This document shows positions 44,384 through 56,465 of a DNA stretch of 64,000 bases, piece by piece. Position numbers and translations under genes: made by a program. Where the stretch lies: assembly GCA_949987705.1 (NCBI GenBank), contig OX465283.1, positions 50,010,953 through 50,074,952 on the forward strand. The letters are read 5' to 3'. The notes under the pieces were generated by a model. The model saw only the letters and a program-made list of their open reading frames with translations. It was not told the DNA's origin and made no database searches. Position 1 is the stretch's first letter; every line of letters starts with the position of its first letter. Source of the stretch: Thereva unica. Its lineage: Eukaryota; Arthropoda; Insecta; Diptera; Therevidae.

Positions 44384-45621
44384 TAACTTCCCAGTATAGG
44401 GAAGTTATTGTAATCGGTCCGAAAATCGAAATCGAAATTTTCAACGTATTTTCATTTTTCAAGGTCCCAAGAGCATTAAGCATTAAGCAAAAATTTGAGA
44501 GGAAGTATGTGTGTGTGTGAGTACGTATGTAAGTGGTCATTTTTTTCCGCACGATATTGCGCGAACCAAAAGAAAAGAGATAGCAACTTCGTTGAGGTGT
44601 CGTTCGAAGCGTATTAGCGGAAATATGATATGAAAAGATTTTTATAAAATTGGTTGAGTCGTGTTTTGGTTTAAACGCCATAAATGATTTTTGTACCTGC
44701 ACGATATCGTGCGAACCATAAAAGATATCGACTTAGTTGAGGTGCCGTTCGAAGAATACTAACCAAAATATGAATTGTAAAGATTTTTATAAAGTTCGGT
44801 CGAACCGTTTTGTTTGTGATTTTGCTACCGGCACGGTTCCGCGTGAACTATATATATCGACTTCTTTGAGGTGCCAAAAGAAGAATATTAACGAAAAAAT
44901 GCTCTGAAAAAATTTCATAATATTCGGTCGGGCCTTGTTTTGTTTAAGCGGAAAAACTTTCGATAAGTGTCAGAAAGACCTTAAATAGATAAGTTTTGCT
45001 AATATCTAATAGACTAGATGGTATGAGACTCGTTCTAAACGAAGTGATCTTTTCTGGATTCTGCACAGCGATAACTTTCCAAAAAAATATCACTTGTCAA
45101 AGTTCGACAATCTTTAAAAATCGTGCAAAAATTGCGTTACCCTTTGCAAACATCACGAATTTTTCTAACCTTGGATCAGCACTTTTTTGACGGGGAATTG
45201 TTTTCTACGTCCTACAGTTTCATGAATTTGCAGTTCATATCGGGATTGGTCAAGCCTGACAAGTAATTTACATTGATTAGTTTTGTTAATATCTCCGGAA
45301 AACTTTGGCATTTCCAAATGAAGTCATTCGCTTCCCAGCTTATCAGCGGCGCTTGAACACGCTCAATACGAATTCGAACAACCGCTTTAGTGTAGCGAAC
45401 GAAGAACGAATGAAATGAAACACAAAATCTTAAGAATTTACCACTGTTATAATTATTTGAACTAGCTTCTCACCAGTTCTGATCACCAGTTCTGATACTA
45501 GTCAGTTCCCCACTAGTGCTAAACGTATTACTATTTTGTAAGAAGTCAAGTTTTATTCCATCTACGTTCATCTTACTGGGAATCGTGTGGACCGAAGGGG
45601 TCAAACCCACATCCCAACTAG
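44384..45621 (+). mobile_element. Helitron/HINE-like non-autonomous element, copy 2
   Basis: Plus-strand copy of the 10059-13067 family. It starts TAACTTCCCAGTATAGGGAA, has a (GT)n run near 44510-44520, about two and a half internal tandem units (near 44590, 44700 and 44850), and an inverted CTTACTGGGAA near the 3' end. The hairpin GACCGAAGGGGTC precedes CATCCCAACTAG and host T (45622). It is shorter than copy 1 because it lacks the hAT insertion and some units. No coding capacity. Confidence 0.75.
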
Positions 45622-46452
45622 TTTTTAGTTTAAAGCCGAAGGATGATATAAATTGTTTAAGGAACCAGTTTCGACTGAATCTGACTAGTTCTTAGATCTT
45701 ACAGAGAATGCAGAAATTAGTTTGAAAGGAGCCTGACTCAGCTCTTCCATTGGAGAATCATGCCCCACGAATAAACAGGTATTCCTTTTTGACGGACAGG
45801 TTATACAATATATTTCTGGCACACACGGATACACCTTCAACTTCAGTAAATTTATTGTCTTTTCCTTAAAAAGAAGTTACAAATAAACCATTAAGAAGAA
45901 ACACATTTTCAAGTTTTACAAAACTACAAATGTTTTCACGTTTCTAGCCAACATGCATTCACGCCTGCACAAGCAGAGTACGCCTGACCAAAAATAAAAC
46001 TCGCCCGCTCCTAGCTTGCAACAAGAACGCACGCACCATCAAATCGGCTGTATGGCATCCAAACGAGGCACAATACGCTCAAACTTTTTCTAAACTCAAA
46101 TTTAAAAGGAAATCAAAATAATATTTTCGTAAATAAAGCCTCCTACATACAGATATGTATGTAGATAGATAATTTTATCCGTACTATATTCATTAAAAAT
46201 ACAAAAACGAATTTTAGCATATTTATTCGAGTTAAAGTAAGACTCGTCAGGCACGGTACCCCTAGGTAAAATTTGTACTTTTCCAAATGCAGCCCGCTAC
46301 AAGCACGTATCAATGAAGAACGGAATAGTACGCTCACACTTTTTCTAGACTAAAGGGAGCAAAATTGGAGCTTTAAAAATTGTATAGGACAAATAAAACG
46401 GGCAATTATCTAGGTGACCAAAAACGATGCCCTTAGCATGATTAATATAACA
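45622..46452. other. Unassigned AT-rich region
   Basis: No coding or element signals recognised. An ACATACAGATATGTATGTAG palindromic stretch lies at 46144-46164. Confidence 0.3.
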
Positions 46453-46518
46453 GTTCTCGTCCGAAACCGTAGGTCAAGCAGCATTGGACGTGGTTAGTAC
46501 TTGGTTGGGGGACGACGC
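46453..46518 (+). pseudogene. 5S rRNA-derived sequence
   Basis: GTTCTCGTCCGAAACCGTAG followed by GTCAAGCAGCATTGGACG and GGTTAGTACTTGGTTGGGGG corresponds to about positions 28-95 of metazoan 5S rRNA, including the internal control region (box A, intermediate element and box C). The first and last parts of 5S rRNA are missing or unrecognisable, so it is not a functional rRNA gene. A LINE tail follows on the same strand at about 46690-46870, which fits a 5S-headed SINE. Confidence 0.75.
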
Positions 46519-46689
46519 TAGCATTTAGAATTGTCGATTCCGATTATACTTTACTACCAGGCTCATTTTTGGGATTTTCGTGCTTGTGGTGGAAGTGTGC
46601 ATGCCTCTAGCGGGCGCATTTTTAGATTTTCGTTTACCAACTATAAGAGAGACCCGTGCTGCATCCTCATGATATCATGCTTCTACAAC

Positions 46690-46870
46690 ACTAGGCAAGT
46701 GGGCTTGTAGCAAAATTCTTCTCTTTGATGAACATTTATACAACATCCAGGAGTTCAAACACAACATCTATCACTTCCTCCTTTGGCATTCTCCAGATTG
46801 TTGTTAATCTATCTCTTCCTGTATTCTTTCCTTTGAACCAAGCTTACTACGTCATATTGCACAATAATGG
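46690..46870 (+). mobile_element. LINE 3'-end sequence downstream of the 5S-like head
   Basis: ATACAACATCCAGGAGTTCA, CCAAGCTTACTACGTCATAT and TTGCACAATAATGG follow the 3' part of the LINE at 7215-7345 (TACAACACCTTAGAGTTTAA; CCAAGCTTACTACTAGACAT). It is diverged and lacks the A-tail. Either the tail of a 5S-derived SINE or an independent LINE fragment. Confidence 0.65.
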
Positions 46871-49800
46871 GGAAAAAGTAGTTCGTATATTGCAATATAT
46901 GCTTCTTAGATTAAAATGCAATAGAAAAAACAAATCGTAAATCTATAGAAAAATCAGTCGAAGAGATTAGAATTAACTTTAATTTGAGGAAATATTGAAA
47001 AGAGCCGTGTGTCCACAATGTTCATACCCCTTATATTCTACGTAGCATTAAAATGTAAAAGAATCTAAGTTGTATTAAATCTGGAAATGAAATGCTGTTT
47101 CTGGAAATGAAATTTTGTTTCTATTGTATCGAAATTTAATTCGCCCCTGTAAAATCTCTAAATTTCCCCGCAAGATTATTGCAAATGTTCTTTTTATGTA
47201 CATATAAGGTTTTTAGATATTCTAAGACATGGACCCACATTGCTATAAAATATCGAGATAAAATTAAAAACATCTTTGATCCTACGTCCTAAGGGCAGCT
47301 TCCACTTTGTTTCGTGATGAAAGCTGAACAAACCACATACGAGTAAATATGAGGAATACCTTTAATAGGTGCTACGACCTCCATAAATAAATAAATAAAA
47401 CAGTATCAAAAATGCATAAAAACTCAAGGGATTCTTTCCTGTTCCCAACAATGTAACCGGAAACCAGTAGCAGCTTGCTAACTTCGACTTTTCAGAAGTC
47501 AATCACTGGTCCGTTAAAACTACTGAATCGATTTCCTTCTTAAAAGGGAACATTTCAAAATTTTAAATTTCTAAAAAAAAAATCTGCATCAACAAAATCC
47601 TGAGCCGCAAGGATACGAACACCTTTTACTGATCTCAACGATATTCGAGCGAGAGAGAGAGAGCGACCCATTCATAGTGTTCAGTATTCACATGGAAAAC
47701 ATGGAAACCTTTACCGATAGAGGATCCGAATTTGTCAGATGGGTATTCATCCCCTGTGCAACAATGGCTTCTAACAGCAGTGATGACGGCATGATGAGGA
47801 TTAACTCAACACAATACCCGAAGAGTCTATTAAATTTACAGCAAATGGACAGATAATAAAGGGCCATTAAAGGTTGAGGAATAGTTCAATCGTTGTTGTA
47901 TAGATGATGGTTTGGTAAAAGTGTGTGCAAAAATGTGGATTACCTTCGCCTTGTACCTGAATGAAAGTCAGTAAAGCAAGCACCCATTTATTCAGGTAAA
48001 ATATATTGCCTGGCTTCAAATTTAACTGAACCCGCTCATGTTGCACCCTGCTCATGTATCATAACTAGAATTAAGGTAACAGCTAAAGTCAGTCACGGAA
48101 ATTCACTGTTGCATGAAAACTCTTTTCAATCGGCCACATGAAGCGATAAAAATAATCTTTTGCTTCATAGAATGCAAATAAATAACGTTTAAACAGTTTG
48201 ATTGTCGGCATTCACAAAATAAATATTAAAATTTTCCGATAATATTGAGTAAGTTGCGCCGTCAGGAGCTACTACGCTCAGATGCGCAGGGCAATTCACG
48301 GTGGTCCCGAGGAAATAAACTTGATATACCAAGTCCCATATTGATCCCTGTCTCACGGTACTCAACTCAAGCCGCCAAATCATGTCGCTTAACCTTGTAC
48401 TGTCTCCTGTCTTTCAGGATATTTTGATATCATGCGGGCAACTGCAGAGCGGTTTTGAGGTTAAGACTTAACAACATCTCTTCATTGTCCTTAGAAACTT
48501 TACTGTGGCCGCGCAAGAATGCTACAGGCTCATTGAATGTTTTCTCACCTCCAGGAGGTCCTCTCGATCAAATCATAAGTAGTTGGTCCTTGCAATAAGA
48601 TACAGTTTCGCTCCTCAAAATAATTCTGACAATTTACAGACGAGTGCGTTTTGATAAGAAATTAAATTCGTAAAGAGTTTTTGGGGGATTTGACGAGATG
48701 TTTTAAACCTCTTCAAATAATCCTGACATAAGGATTAGATACTACAAGGAAGCTATACGTGTGAACCACGTGATTAAACTAATTTTAAAAGCGTCGCACC
48801 TTGAACTCTTAAAATACCGTTCCCACCATCGTGCATCTACCAAACTGCATTTGGCTTAAGGACTTTGCGCATCTGTCGTGAGAAATGCTCCAACACTCAA
48901 AGCACTGTAGTTTTTAAAGTTGCATTTCTATATTGCGCGAAGTCCTTAAGCCTGGCCGAATCGAAGCCAATATATGCAATGTATCAAGCCATTTGCACCC
49001 TTCGCTATATAATATTATCGAATGGGAAAAAGTTTCGATAAAACATTTCGCAATTGTTCCGAACCTCTTCAATGTATCAAAATGTGCGCACAATGCGTCA
49101 AGTGGGCTGCAGCAACCTTTCGACTGTGGCCGCCCTTTAGAATATCATCACCCTTCCGCAAGTTGTTGTTGCCGCAACGGATGGAGGCAGTTGTTCCGCA
49201 GGAAAATTAGAAAATAATAAAAACATTGGCTCCGTCATAACGACGATTTCGGCTTAATGAACGAACGGCAAATATTTCTTGGTGTATGTTATATTGAAAC
49301 AATGTCCACTTTGTGGTGGATACATTCAAGTGTGGTTTTTGTTGAAGTCGTTCTGTTACATTTTAAGGACTCTTATATCCTTTGTCTTGTAATTCTAATT
49401 TTTTAGTGCGGCCTTTGTTCTGGTGAGGGGTTTTGTCGCATTTAATATTATTCATTCGTCAGGAATATAGTAAAGGTGTTCTGGCGAACGTCATCTGGTG
49501 GTGGAATTTTTGTAATGGAGGGGATGCATATATTTGCAAAAAGTATGGGAATGTTTGTGAAGGAAAATTCAGTAATAATAAAAATTGTATGGTATTGTGA
49601 TTTTTTTTATGTTAATAGAAATGATTACTGCAACATATGCAGAACGTTTCGATGAGTCCATAATTTAATTATCAATCAAAGAAGCAACATTTAGTAAATT
49701 TTTGTATTAACACGTTGAATGCTATAACGTCCCCGGTGACTGAAACTGAGTTAGCCGGTTTGCCAAGCCAAGATTACTAGAAACATAAAATTCTAGTAAA

Positions 49801-49904
49801 TGTTCAATAATTTTAAATTTTTCAATTTATCATGATTACTGACTATCATTGTGTAAAAAAATTAATGCAATATAGAGCAAACGGAAATATTTTTATTTAA
49901 ACAC
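46871..49904. other. Unassigned AT-rich region
   Basis: About 3 kb. A (GA)n run lies at 47654-47664. Slightly GC-richer patches (48240-48420 and 48930-49210) carry 60-95-codon open readings that I cannot relate to any protein and whose neighbours show no splice or codon-use support. No element termini recognised. Confidence 0.4.
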
Positions 49905-50945
49905 GGTGCGGCAAAAGTCCGGCAACAACGCACACTGGGGGAGAAAGCACTTTTTTGGTTCAAAAGTTTCTAGAGACCACAATTTTTAACCAATTTAGAT
50001 AATTTTTTTTTATTTTGAAGGTAAGATGATTTGTAAGATATCTGTGGAAGCCGAATTTTGATTTTCCCTTCCAAATATGCCTCAATTTTTTTTTTTTGTT
50101 TTTAGCCATTTTTTTGCCTCCCACGGCCCCAAAACAAGTCGTAAGGGGCATTATGACCCCTTAAAATGTTCGTAACAGTCACTAGTATAATTAAAAAATA
50201 ACAAAAAAAATCCGCCCCTGGCCCCTAAAGGGGCCAGTGCGCAACCTTAAGGACTGTGAATTGTAAAATGCACTTATGCACTTTATAATATTACCTCCCA
50301 CGGCCCCAAAAAAAATCGTAGGAGGCTCGGAGACCCCTTAAAATATAAAAATAATTTAACGTACAACAATAATAAAATAATATAAAAATCAGCTTTTACC
50401 TCTAAGGGGGTCAAAAAGGGTCCTGAAAGTTTGCCCCCCCCCCCCTCATATTCACCCTATGCACGCCACCCATGTCTAAATTATAAAACTAGTTAATTTG
50501 ATTGTAATAAATAATAGTCAATCAAAAAAAAGTCATTGTACCTCACCTGGGGCTACATCAAATTGTCTCATTTTATCGCATATATAGATCATAGCATAGC
50601 ACAAATTAACTATTTTTGACATTTGAGGTTAGGTGCAACATATTTGGAAGGGAAAATCAAAATTCGGCTTCCACAGATATCTTACAAATCATCTTACCTT
50701 CAAAATAAAAAAAAATTATCTAAATTGGTTAAAAATTGCGATCTCTAGAAACTTTTGAACCAAAAAAGTGCTTTCTGCCCCAGTGTGCAACGGTCCGATA
50801 TTACCTGAATGGTAGGTATAAGTGAAAAAAAAATTGCTCAACTTGGAAGGTGGAATCGTTTGCACACCAAACTCACCCCGTCCTCACCCACTTCCTGGGT
50901 GGGGCGAATCTAAAATTTTTAAATGGCAACCCCGGAAATTTTTTT
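49905..50945 (+). repeat. Dispersed repeat family X, copy 2 (split by the Transib-like element)
   Basis: GGTGCGGCAAAAGTCCGGCA upstream and GGTCCGATATTACCTGAATG downstream of the 49931-50787 element join into the order seen uninterrupted at 21697-21885. Further shared blocks: GGTGGAATCGTTTGCACACC and GGCAACCCC. Confidence 0.62.
49931..50787. mobile_element. Transib-like long-TIR non-autonomous element, copy 2
   Basis: 857 bp, beginning CACACTGGGGGAGAAAGCAC and ending with the inverse. Perfect 5-bp duplication CAACG (49926-49930 and 50788-50792). Clearly the same family and orientation as 13523-14389, including the unusual CCCCTTAAAAT and CCTCCCACGGCCCCAAAA blocks inside. Non-coding. Confidence 0.78.
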
Positions 50946-51109
50946 ATCCGAGCACCCTCACAAATCATCAAAAATAAAAATGATTCCTCAAAAATCATTC
51001 ATTGCTTGAGATAAAAAAATTTCGTACAAAAGTTTGATATTTATCTTTGGAGAATCATAATCCGTCAGAAAAAATAAAAGTTGCCATTTGAAATTTTAAA
51101 TTCAGTACA

Positions 51110-51260
51110 GCGGTGACAAGGATGTCGTTTGTTACTATAAGATAGAGTACTGGCAAAAGTGGGCATCCTTGTCGTACTCCTTACATTATGCAGAACTCAG
51201 CCTTTGGAACTGTTGTATAGATCTAATGCATTATTTTGTCCGAAAATCCACCTAAAGGTA
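51110..51260 (-). pseudogene. RTE-like LINE family A, reverse transcriptase piece
   Basis: Minus-strand reading GVRQGCPLLPVLYLIVTNDI matches GVRQGCLLSPLLFLIVINDI of the element at 53.3-56.5 kb, preceded by a degenerate YNSSK block. It probably belongs to the same disrupted copy as 52070-52520. Confidence 0.75.
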
Positions 51261-51261
51261 A

Positions 51262-51965
51262 AGCGGCGCCTTTAGACAACACAATTCGTAGTTTGGTGAA
51301 GAATTTCTTTGAGGACGGGTCTGTCTGACTCGCCAGCGTCCCACTCGATCGTCTCGGCGATGCTCCAATAAAGTTATTTAAGCGGTAAGAGAGAGTGTTG
51401 CCGATAATCCAAATGTGTCGTATCGCCGTTAAACATAGGTGGAATGCCTCTAAAGATTATTATGACGCAAAATTTCTTCCCATTTAGAGCAGAACTTACT
51501 CAAAGATTGTTGCGAACGGAAAGCCGCGTCACTTGTAATATGGAAATGCGTTCGAAAGAATGATCGATGCTGAGCCGAAATTTTGATGACGGACGAAGGT
51601 CATTTTACACTCTCTGGCGAAGTCAATAAACAAAACTGTGGTATTTGGGGAATAGAGAACCCAGTTTTCTTCAAAGTTCGAGAAACCCTCAACGGCGCAG
51701 GCTATCGTTAGATGTTGGTGCACTTTGTGTGTCCGAAATCGCGTGAAAAAGGTCTGACGAACCTATTTTCAACAATATAGCGCACCTTGCCACACCACAG
51801 CCACTACGATCTAAGTCTTGCAAAATTAAGGTTAATCTAGCAAACCGAAGACCATTGACGAACTCAAAAATAACAAATGCGCTGAAGCAGCTGGCCGAAA
51901 TGCTGGCCAATGGTATGCGGAATGCACGAAAAAGAGCTGCCTTTTGCGCATCGAATGGAGGTGGT
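51262..51965 (+). pseudogene. Mariner/Tc1-superfamily transposase relic
   Basis: Readings in shifting frames: DNPNVSYRR (helix-turn-helix region), then DEGHFTLSGEVNKQNCGIWG and IENPVFFKV (first catalytic D in the 'DE.HF.L.G.VNKQN.R.W' block), YFQQYSAPCHT (the 'QQDGA.CH' block, with the catalytic D replaced by Y), and KTIDELKNN (C-terminal '.TI..L...I'). The D-P-DY block is lost. It matches the insect mariner-like proteins with these blocks. It lies between two pieces of an RTE element and so probably inserted into it. Confidence 0.72.
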
Positions 51966-52069
51966 CATTTAATCGACATCAACTGTGTTGAAATAAATGG
52001 TACAGAATTTCCTAAGTAAATCTTGCTCATTTATCAAAATCAGCTCAAAGTTATTCAATGTTGGGGTTA

Positions 52070-52520
52070 GGATTTGCTGATTTAAGATTTGTTGCAGATT
52101 CTTAGCAATTGGTCGCCAAGAATTGGTGCGAAATGCAGAAGTCAACGAAAAGCTCACCATTGTTGTTAGTAAGTTGTCTTATTTCTTGATTTCCAATTTG
52201 GTCTTCAAGGCCGGTTTGCTAGGGTCATGAGTTTAAGTTGAAAAATGATTTAACTCTTTGGAACAGAGAGAATAATATGATTCAGCTAATGAGACTGGAC
52301 CTGGTGAGTATTATGCCAACACCTCTCCTCCAATGTTCGGGTGTGTTCCTACCAAAATATGAAAAGGATTCACCCTGTGGGCAGATATGCCTGGTCTTGC
52401 TAAGTCTTATGGTATTGATATCATCTCGGCTCATACCGATGAGGACTTAATGCCCAGTGCCCTGATTCGAAAAGCAAAGGTTGGCGGTTTTGTTGGAGTG
52501 GGGTGATAACCCTCAGCCAA
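52070..52520 (-). pseudogene. RTE-like LINE family A, 5' region and endonuclease piece
   Basis: Minus strand: leader words AAGTCGGTTTGGCTGAGGGT and TTTGCTTTTCGAATCAGG match the plus-strand element at 53430-53560. The endonuclease block GLEDQIGNQEIRQLTNNNGE, LFVDFC matches GLEHTIGNQ...TNNNGELFVDFC there. Internal deletions are obvious. Together with 51110-51260 it forms one decayed copy split by the mariner-type relic. Confidence 0.78.
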
Positions 52521-53329
52521 ACCGACTTTAAAGTTTGCTTAAGGCGCAGAACATTCACCTTTCGGTATATTCGGCAGAACATTCACCATTCGATTCACGT
52601 TATTCATGACAATAGGATATATACACTTACAAAAATACAGGGTGATATGTAAAGCTCTACCAAAAAATGTTCCGATTCCACCGCCCCTTACAACCCAATC
52701 AATTTTTCGTAAGTCTCACCAAGACCTATCGCCAGCCATTTTTGCGAATTTAGCTGTTGAGAGTCATAGTGACGTAAGTCAAGTTTTTAATAGTTCGGAG
52801 TAAAATAAAACTTCGCGTATTTCCTCATAAAAAAAAATCTGGTCTGGTCTAACTTCGCGTATTTCCCTATAACAAAAAAATCTGGTCTAGAAATACGAAT
52901 ATAATTCTAAAATGCCAGTTTAGAAACTGCCTAGAACTTGTAGCTAATTCGAATATGGCGCTGGACAGGGTGATGCGTAAATGACATGATTTTAGTCTAA
53001 ACTCAGTTTTTGAAAACTATTTTCACTTATGCCACTATGATTTTCAACAGCTCTATACATCCTGTATAAGCACATGGATCTGTCTACATAAGACCTGTTC
53101 CGTTCTTGGCTGCTCTATGTTCATTCGAAAATCAAGAACCGTTCGGTAATATTTTTTTAGTAAAAGATTTGTTGCAATTTCTAACTCCTTTAAGCAGCCC
53201 CAATCACATTTTGGGGGGCGAACGGCTAACAAAGACCTCGGAAAGTGGTGGCACCCGATTTGTCACTTCTGTCAAGATTCGAGGAAAGTCACTGCAGACG
53301 AACACCTAGCAGACCTGTTAGCAAGTCCT
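52521..53329. other. Unassigned region
   Basis: Holds short dispersed repeat Y, copy 2 (52616-52670), and the duplicated words ACTTCGCGTATTTCC near 52810 and 52853. No coding signal. Confidence 0.4.
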
Positions 53330-56300
53330 AATCCCACCTCCCCGCGGTGCCCTCTGGGGTACTTCTTCGGAAGGAGCTAACGGGAGACGGGCGAATGGCG
53401 AGCTCTCTGCGCCACAAAACAGAGTTTTAAGTCGGTTGGGCTGAGGGTTAGCAACCCGCTCCCATAAAAAACACCATTGCTACGAATCGGCAAACAATGC
53501 CTCGGAACCGGACGGACAACACGACGACGACCTTTGCTTTTCGAACAAGGACACGAATCGGATCATGGAATGTGAGAACACTGCTGGCTGAGGGACGGCT
53601 GGATGAAGTCCTCAACGAGATGAATCGATATAAAATCAAGATCATGGGACTTAGCGAGACCAGATGGCCCGATGCGGGGGAACATATCTGACCAAACGGT
53701 AAGTCCTTCTTATATTCTGGTAGAAACGAAACTGAAAGCCGTAGGAGTGGCGTTGGCGTAATACTCACCAAAGAAGCCAGGTCCAGCCTCATTAGCTGGT
53801 CACCGGTTTCTGAGAGAATTATTACCGTGCGCCTGCGTACCAGACTAAGAAGTACTACGGTAGTCCAATGCTATGCTCCAACTGAAGACGCAGAAGATGA
53901 CATCAAGGACGAGTTCTATATGCGACTGAATGAGGTTTTTCGCTCTATTCCAAGGGGAGACATCATTGTTTTAATGGGTGACTTAAACGCTCAGATCGGC
54001 CGTGACAACACCGGCCTTGAACACACAATTGGAAACCAAGGCCTAAGCCAAGTTACCAATAACAATGGTGAGCTTTTCGTTGACTTTTGTAGTTCCCACC
54101 AACTCATGGTAGGTGGAACTTACTTTTGTCACAAGAAGATACACAAAGAGACCTGGGTATCGCCCGATGGTAGAACGAGAAATCAGATAGATCACGTGGC
54201 CGTTAGCCGCAGATGGAGAACTATTCTTGAGGATGTCAGGAGTTTCACGGGAGCGGATACTGGAAGCGACCACCATTTGGTTGTAGCAACTATTCGCCTT
54301 AAAATCGCCGCAATCAGAAACGTGCAACATGATGCTATAACCCGTAGACGGTTTAACGTAGACCTTCTGCGGGAGAGCGTTAAAAAGCGGGAATTCGCTG
54401 GAAACTTTTTAGAATTATTAAACCAGCAAACCGTTTCTGACGACACAAATATTGAGGAATTGTGGAGTACGACAAAGGGCGCGATATTGACGGCTGCAGA
54501 AACAAGCATCGGTTATGTCCAAAGAAACCAGCAACACTGGATCTCGGACACAACCTGGCAAAAAATAGAACGCAGAAGGGCCCTCAAAAATAGCGTAAAC
54601 TCCACAAACGACCCGGAAAGACGTCACCAATTAGAACGGGAATACTCCCAATTACACCGGGAGGTTAAGAGAAGTGTCCGGCGTGATAAAAGGCAGCAGA
54701 TAAACGAGCTCGCAGAAAAAGCGGAAAACGCGGCAAACACAGGCAACAGTAAGGTGCTGTACCAAATCACTAAACAGCTCTCGGGAAAGCACTCTACTAA
54801 AAAGCATGCCGTTAAGAGTGCGGATGGAAGGCTGCTGTGCAGCGACGAAGAGCAACTCCAAAGATGGAGAGATTACTTCTTCGCCGCCCTGAATGGTACA
54901 CTTACGCAGGAACCTCAGGAAAACAGCAACAATGCACAGCCAATAAGAATCACCACCCGGGCCCCATCCAAGACGGAAATAGTAACCGCAATTCATGCGA
55001 TGGCCAATGGTAAAGCAGCTGGGAAAGATGGCATCCCGCCAGAATTGTTGAAAGCCGACTCAAGCCTCATAGCAGATGCGCTTCAGCCAATCCTAGAAAT
55101 AGCATGGAACACCTGTACCTTTCCGGAGGATTGGACGGAAGGTATCATAGTCAAAATACCAAAAAAGGGGGACCTAACAATATGCGACAACTGGAGAGGT
55201 ATCTGTTTATTATCTACTGTGGGCAAAATTTTGTCCCATATATTACTATCTAGGATAAGTGAGGCAGTTGATCGAACGCTTAGGAGGCAGCAGGCCGGAT
55301 TCAGCAAGGGCCGCCCCTGTATTGATCATATTAACACCTTGAGAATAATAGTGGAGCAGTCTACTGAATTCCGATCCCCCCTTTACCTTGCTTTCGTAGA
55401 TTATGAGAAAGCGTTCGACTCGGTAAATAGGAGCTTTATATGGCAGGCACTACGGCGACGTGGATTGCCTGATAAAATAATAGAATTGATAAAAGCCCTA
55501 TATAACAATTCCAAATGCAGAGTTCTCCATAATGGAAAATTATCCGACAGCTTCGAGGTGAGCTCAGGAGTACGACAAGGATGCCTACTTTCGCCTTTAC
55601 TATTTCTTATAGTAATAAATGACATCCTTGTCGGCGCTCTAGATAATCGAACAGGCGGCATACAATGGGGTTTGGTAGACCGCCTTAAGGACCTCGACTA
55701 CGCCGATGATATCTGTTTGCTGGCCCACAGACACCAGGACCTCAAAAACATGTTGAACAATTTGGCAACAGAAAGTAGTCCAGGAGGCTTAAGGCTAAAT
55801 CCGACTAAAACTAAAGAAATGCGGATAAATGCAAACACCATTGAACGGACAGCGCTGAATAACCGTGACGTGGAACTGGTAAATAAATTCTGCTACCTCG
55901 GTAGTGTTATTACCGAAAATGGTGGGGCAGAAGAAGACGTAAGTTCCAGAATAAACAAAGCACGAGGCGCATATGCATGCCTGTTCCGCATATGGAGATC
56001 AACGGAGATCTCAATTAACACCAAATTGCGGCTGTTCAACTCCAACGTTACAGCACCCAATTCATCACAGGGCGCCTACAAGTCTTCATCAACAGATGCC
56101 TTCGTCGTATCCTAAAAATCCGCTGGCAAGATAGAATTTCAAACGAAGAACTTTGGCGCCGTGCCGGCCAAGAAAGGATAGACGACCAAATCAGGCGAAG
56201 GAAATGGAATTGGGTTGGCCACACCTTGCGACGCGAAAACGAAAACCTAGCCAAACAGGCCCTTGACTGGAATCCGCAAGGTTCCCGTCGAGTAGGAAGA

Positions 56301-56465
56301 CCTAGAACAACGTGGAGGAGAACCCTACTAGAAGAAGCCGCAACAACTGGGAGATCCTGGTCGGAGCTGAGAGCTGTCGCGCAAAACAGAGTCCGCTGGA
56401 GGGCAACTGTTTCCGCCCTATGTCCCATGAGGGATTAAAGGAGTTTAAAGAAGAAGAAGAAGAAT
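53330..56465 (+). mobile_element. RTE-like LINE, family A, nearly complete
   Basis: A leader (about 53330-53496; the start is approximate), a single long ORF with endonuclease and reverse transcriptase (53497-56438), and a 3' end GGATTAAAGGAG followed by a (GAA)n run (about 56446-56462), as is usual for RTE-type elements. No second ORF and no poly-A. Two lesions, listed with the ORF, separate it from an intact copy. Minus-strand fragments of the same family lie at 24905-25205 and 51110-52520. Confidence 0.88.
53497..56438 (+). pseudogene. Endonuclease-reverse transcriptase of the RTE-like LINE (two lesions)
   Basis: Starts MPRNRTDNTTTTFAFRTR. Endonuclease blocks: IGSWNVRTLLAEGRLDEVLN, GLSETRW, VVQCYAPTEDAEDD, VLMGDLNAQIGRDN and ADTGSDHHLVVATIRLK. 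Reverse transcriptase: NGKAAGKDGIPPELLKAD, NWRGICLLSTVGKILSHILL, LAFVDYEKAFDSVNR, SSGVRQGCLLSPLLFLIVIN and catalytic LDYADDICLLAH. The C-terminus is RRRKWNWVGHTLRRENENLA to ALCPMRD. A TGA at 53689-53691 is the only stop before the RT end, because 53497 and 53827 share a frame. Near 56050-56075 a short deletion and frameshift removes the expected LLYG-ETW block, and the C-terminus continues in another frame to 56438. Function: target-primed reverse transcription. Confidence 0.9.

Noticed and set aside
46453..46518. Functional 5S rRNA gene
   Set aside because: Only the internal part of 5S rRNA is recognisable; the first ~27 and last ~25 nt are missing and no T-run terminator follows.
48189..49217. 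Open readings of 62-94 residues near 48.2 and 49.0 kb
   Set aside because: No recognisable motif, no supporting splice sites and overlapping opens in two frames; not distinguishable from chance.
53448..53792. 114-residue minus-strand ORF
   Set aside because: It is antisense to the endonuclease start of the RTE-like LINE. The similar plus-strand reading at 52256-52450 is antisense to the minus-strand copy there.
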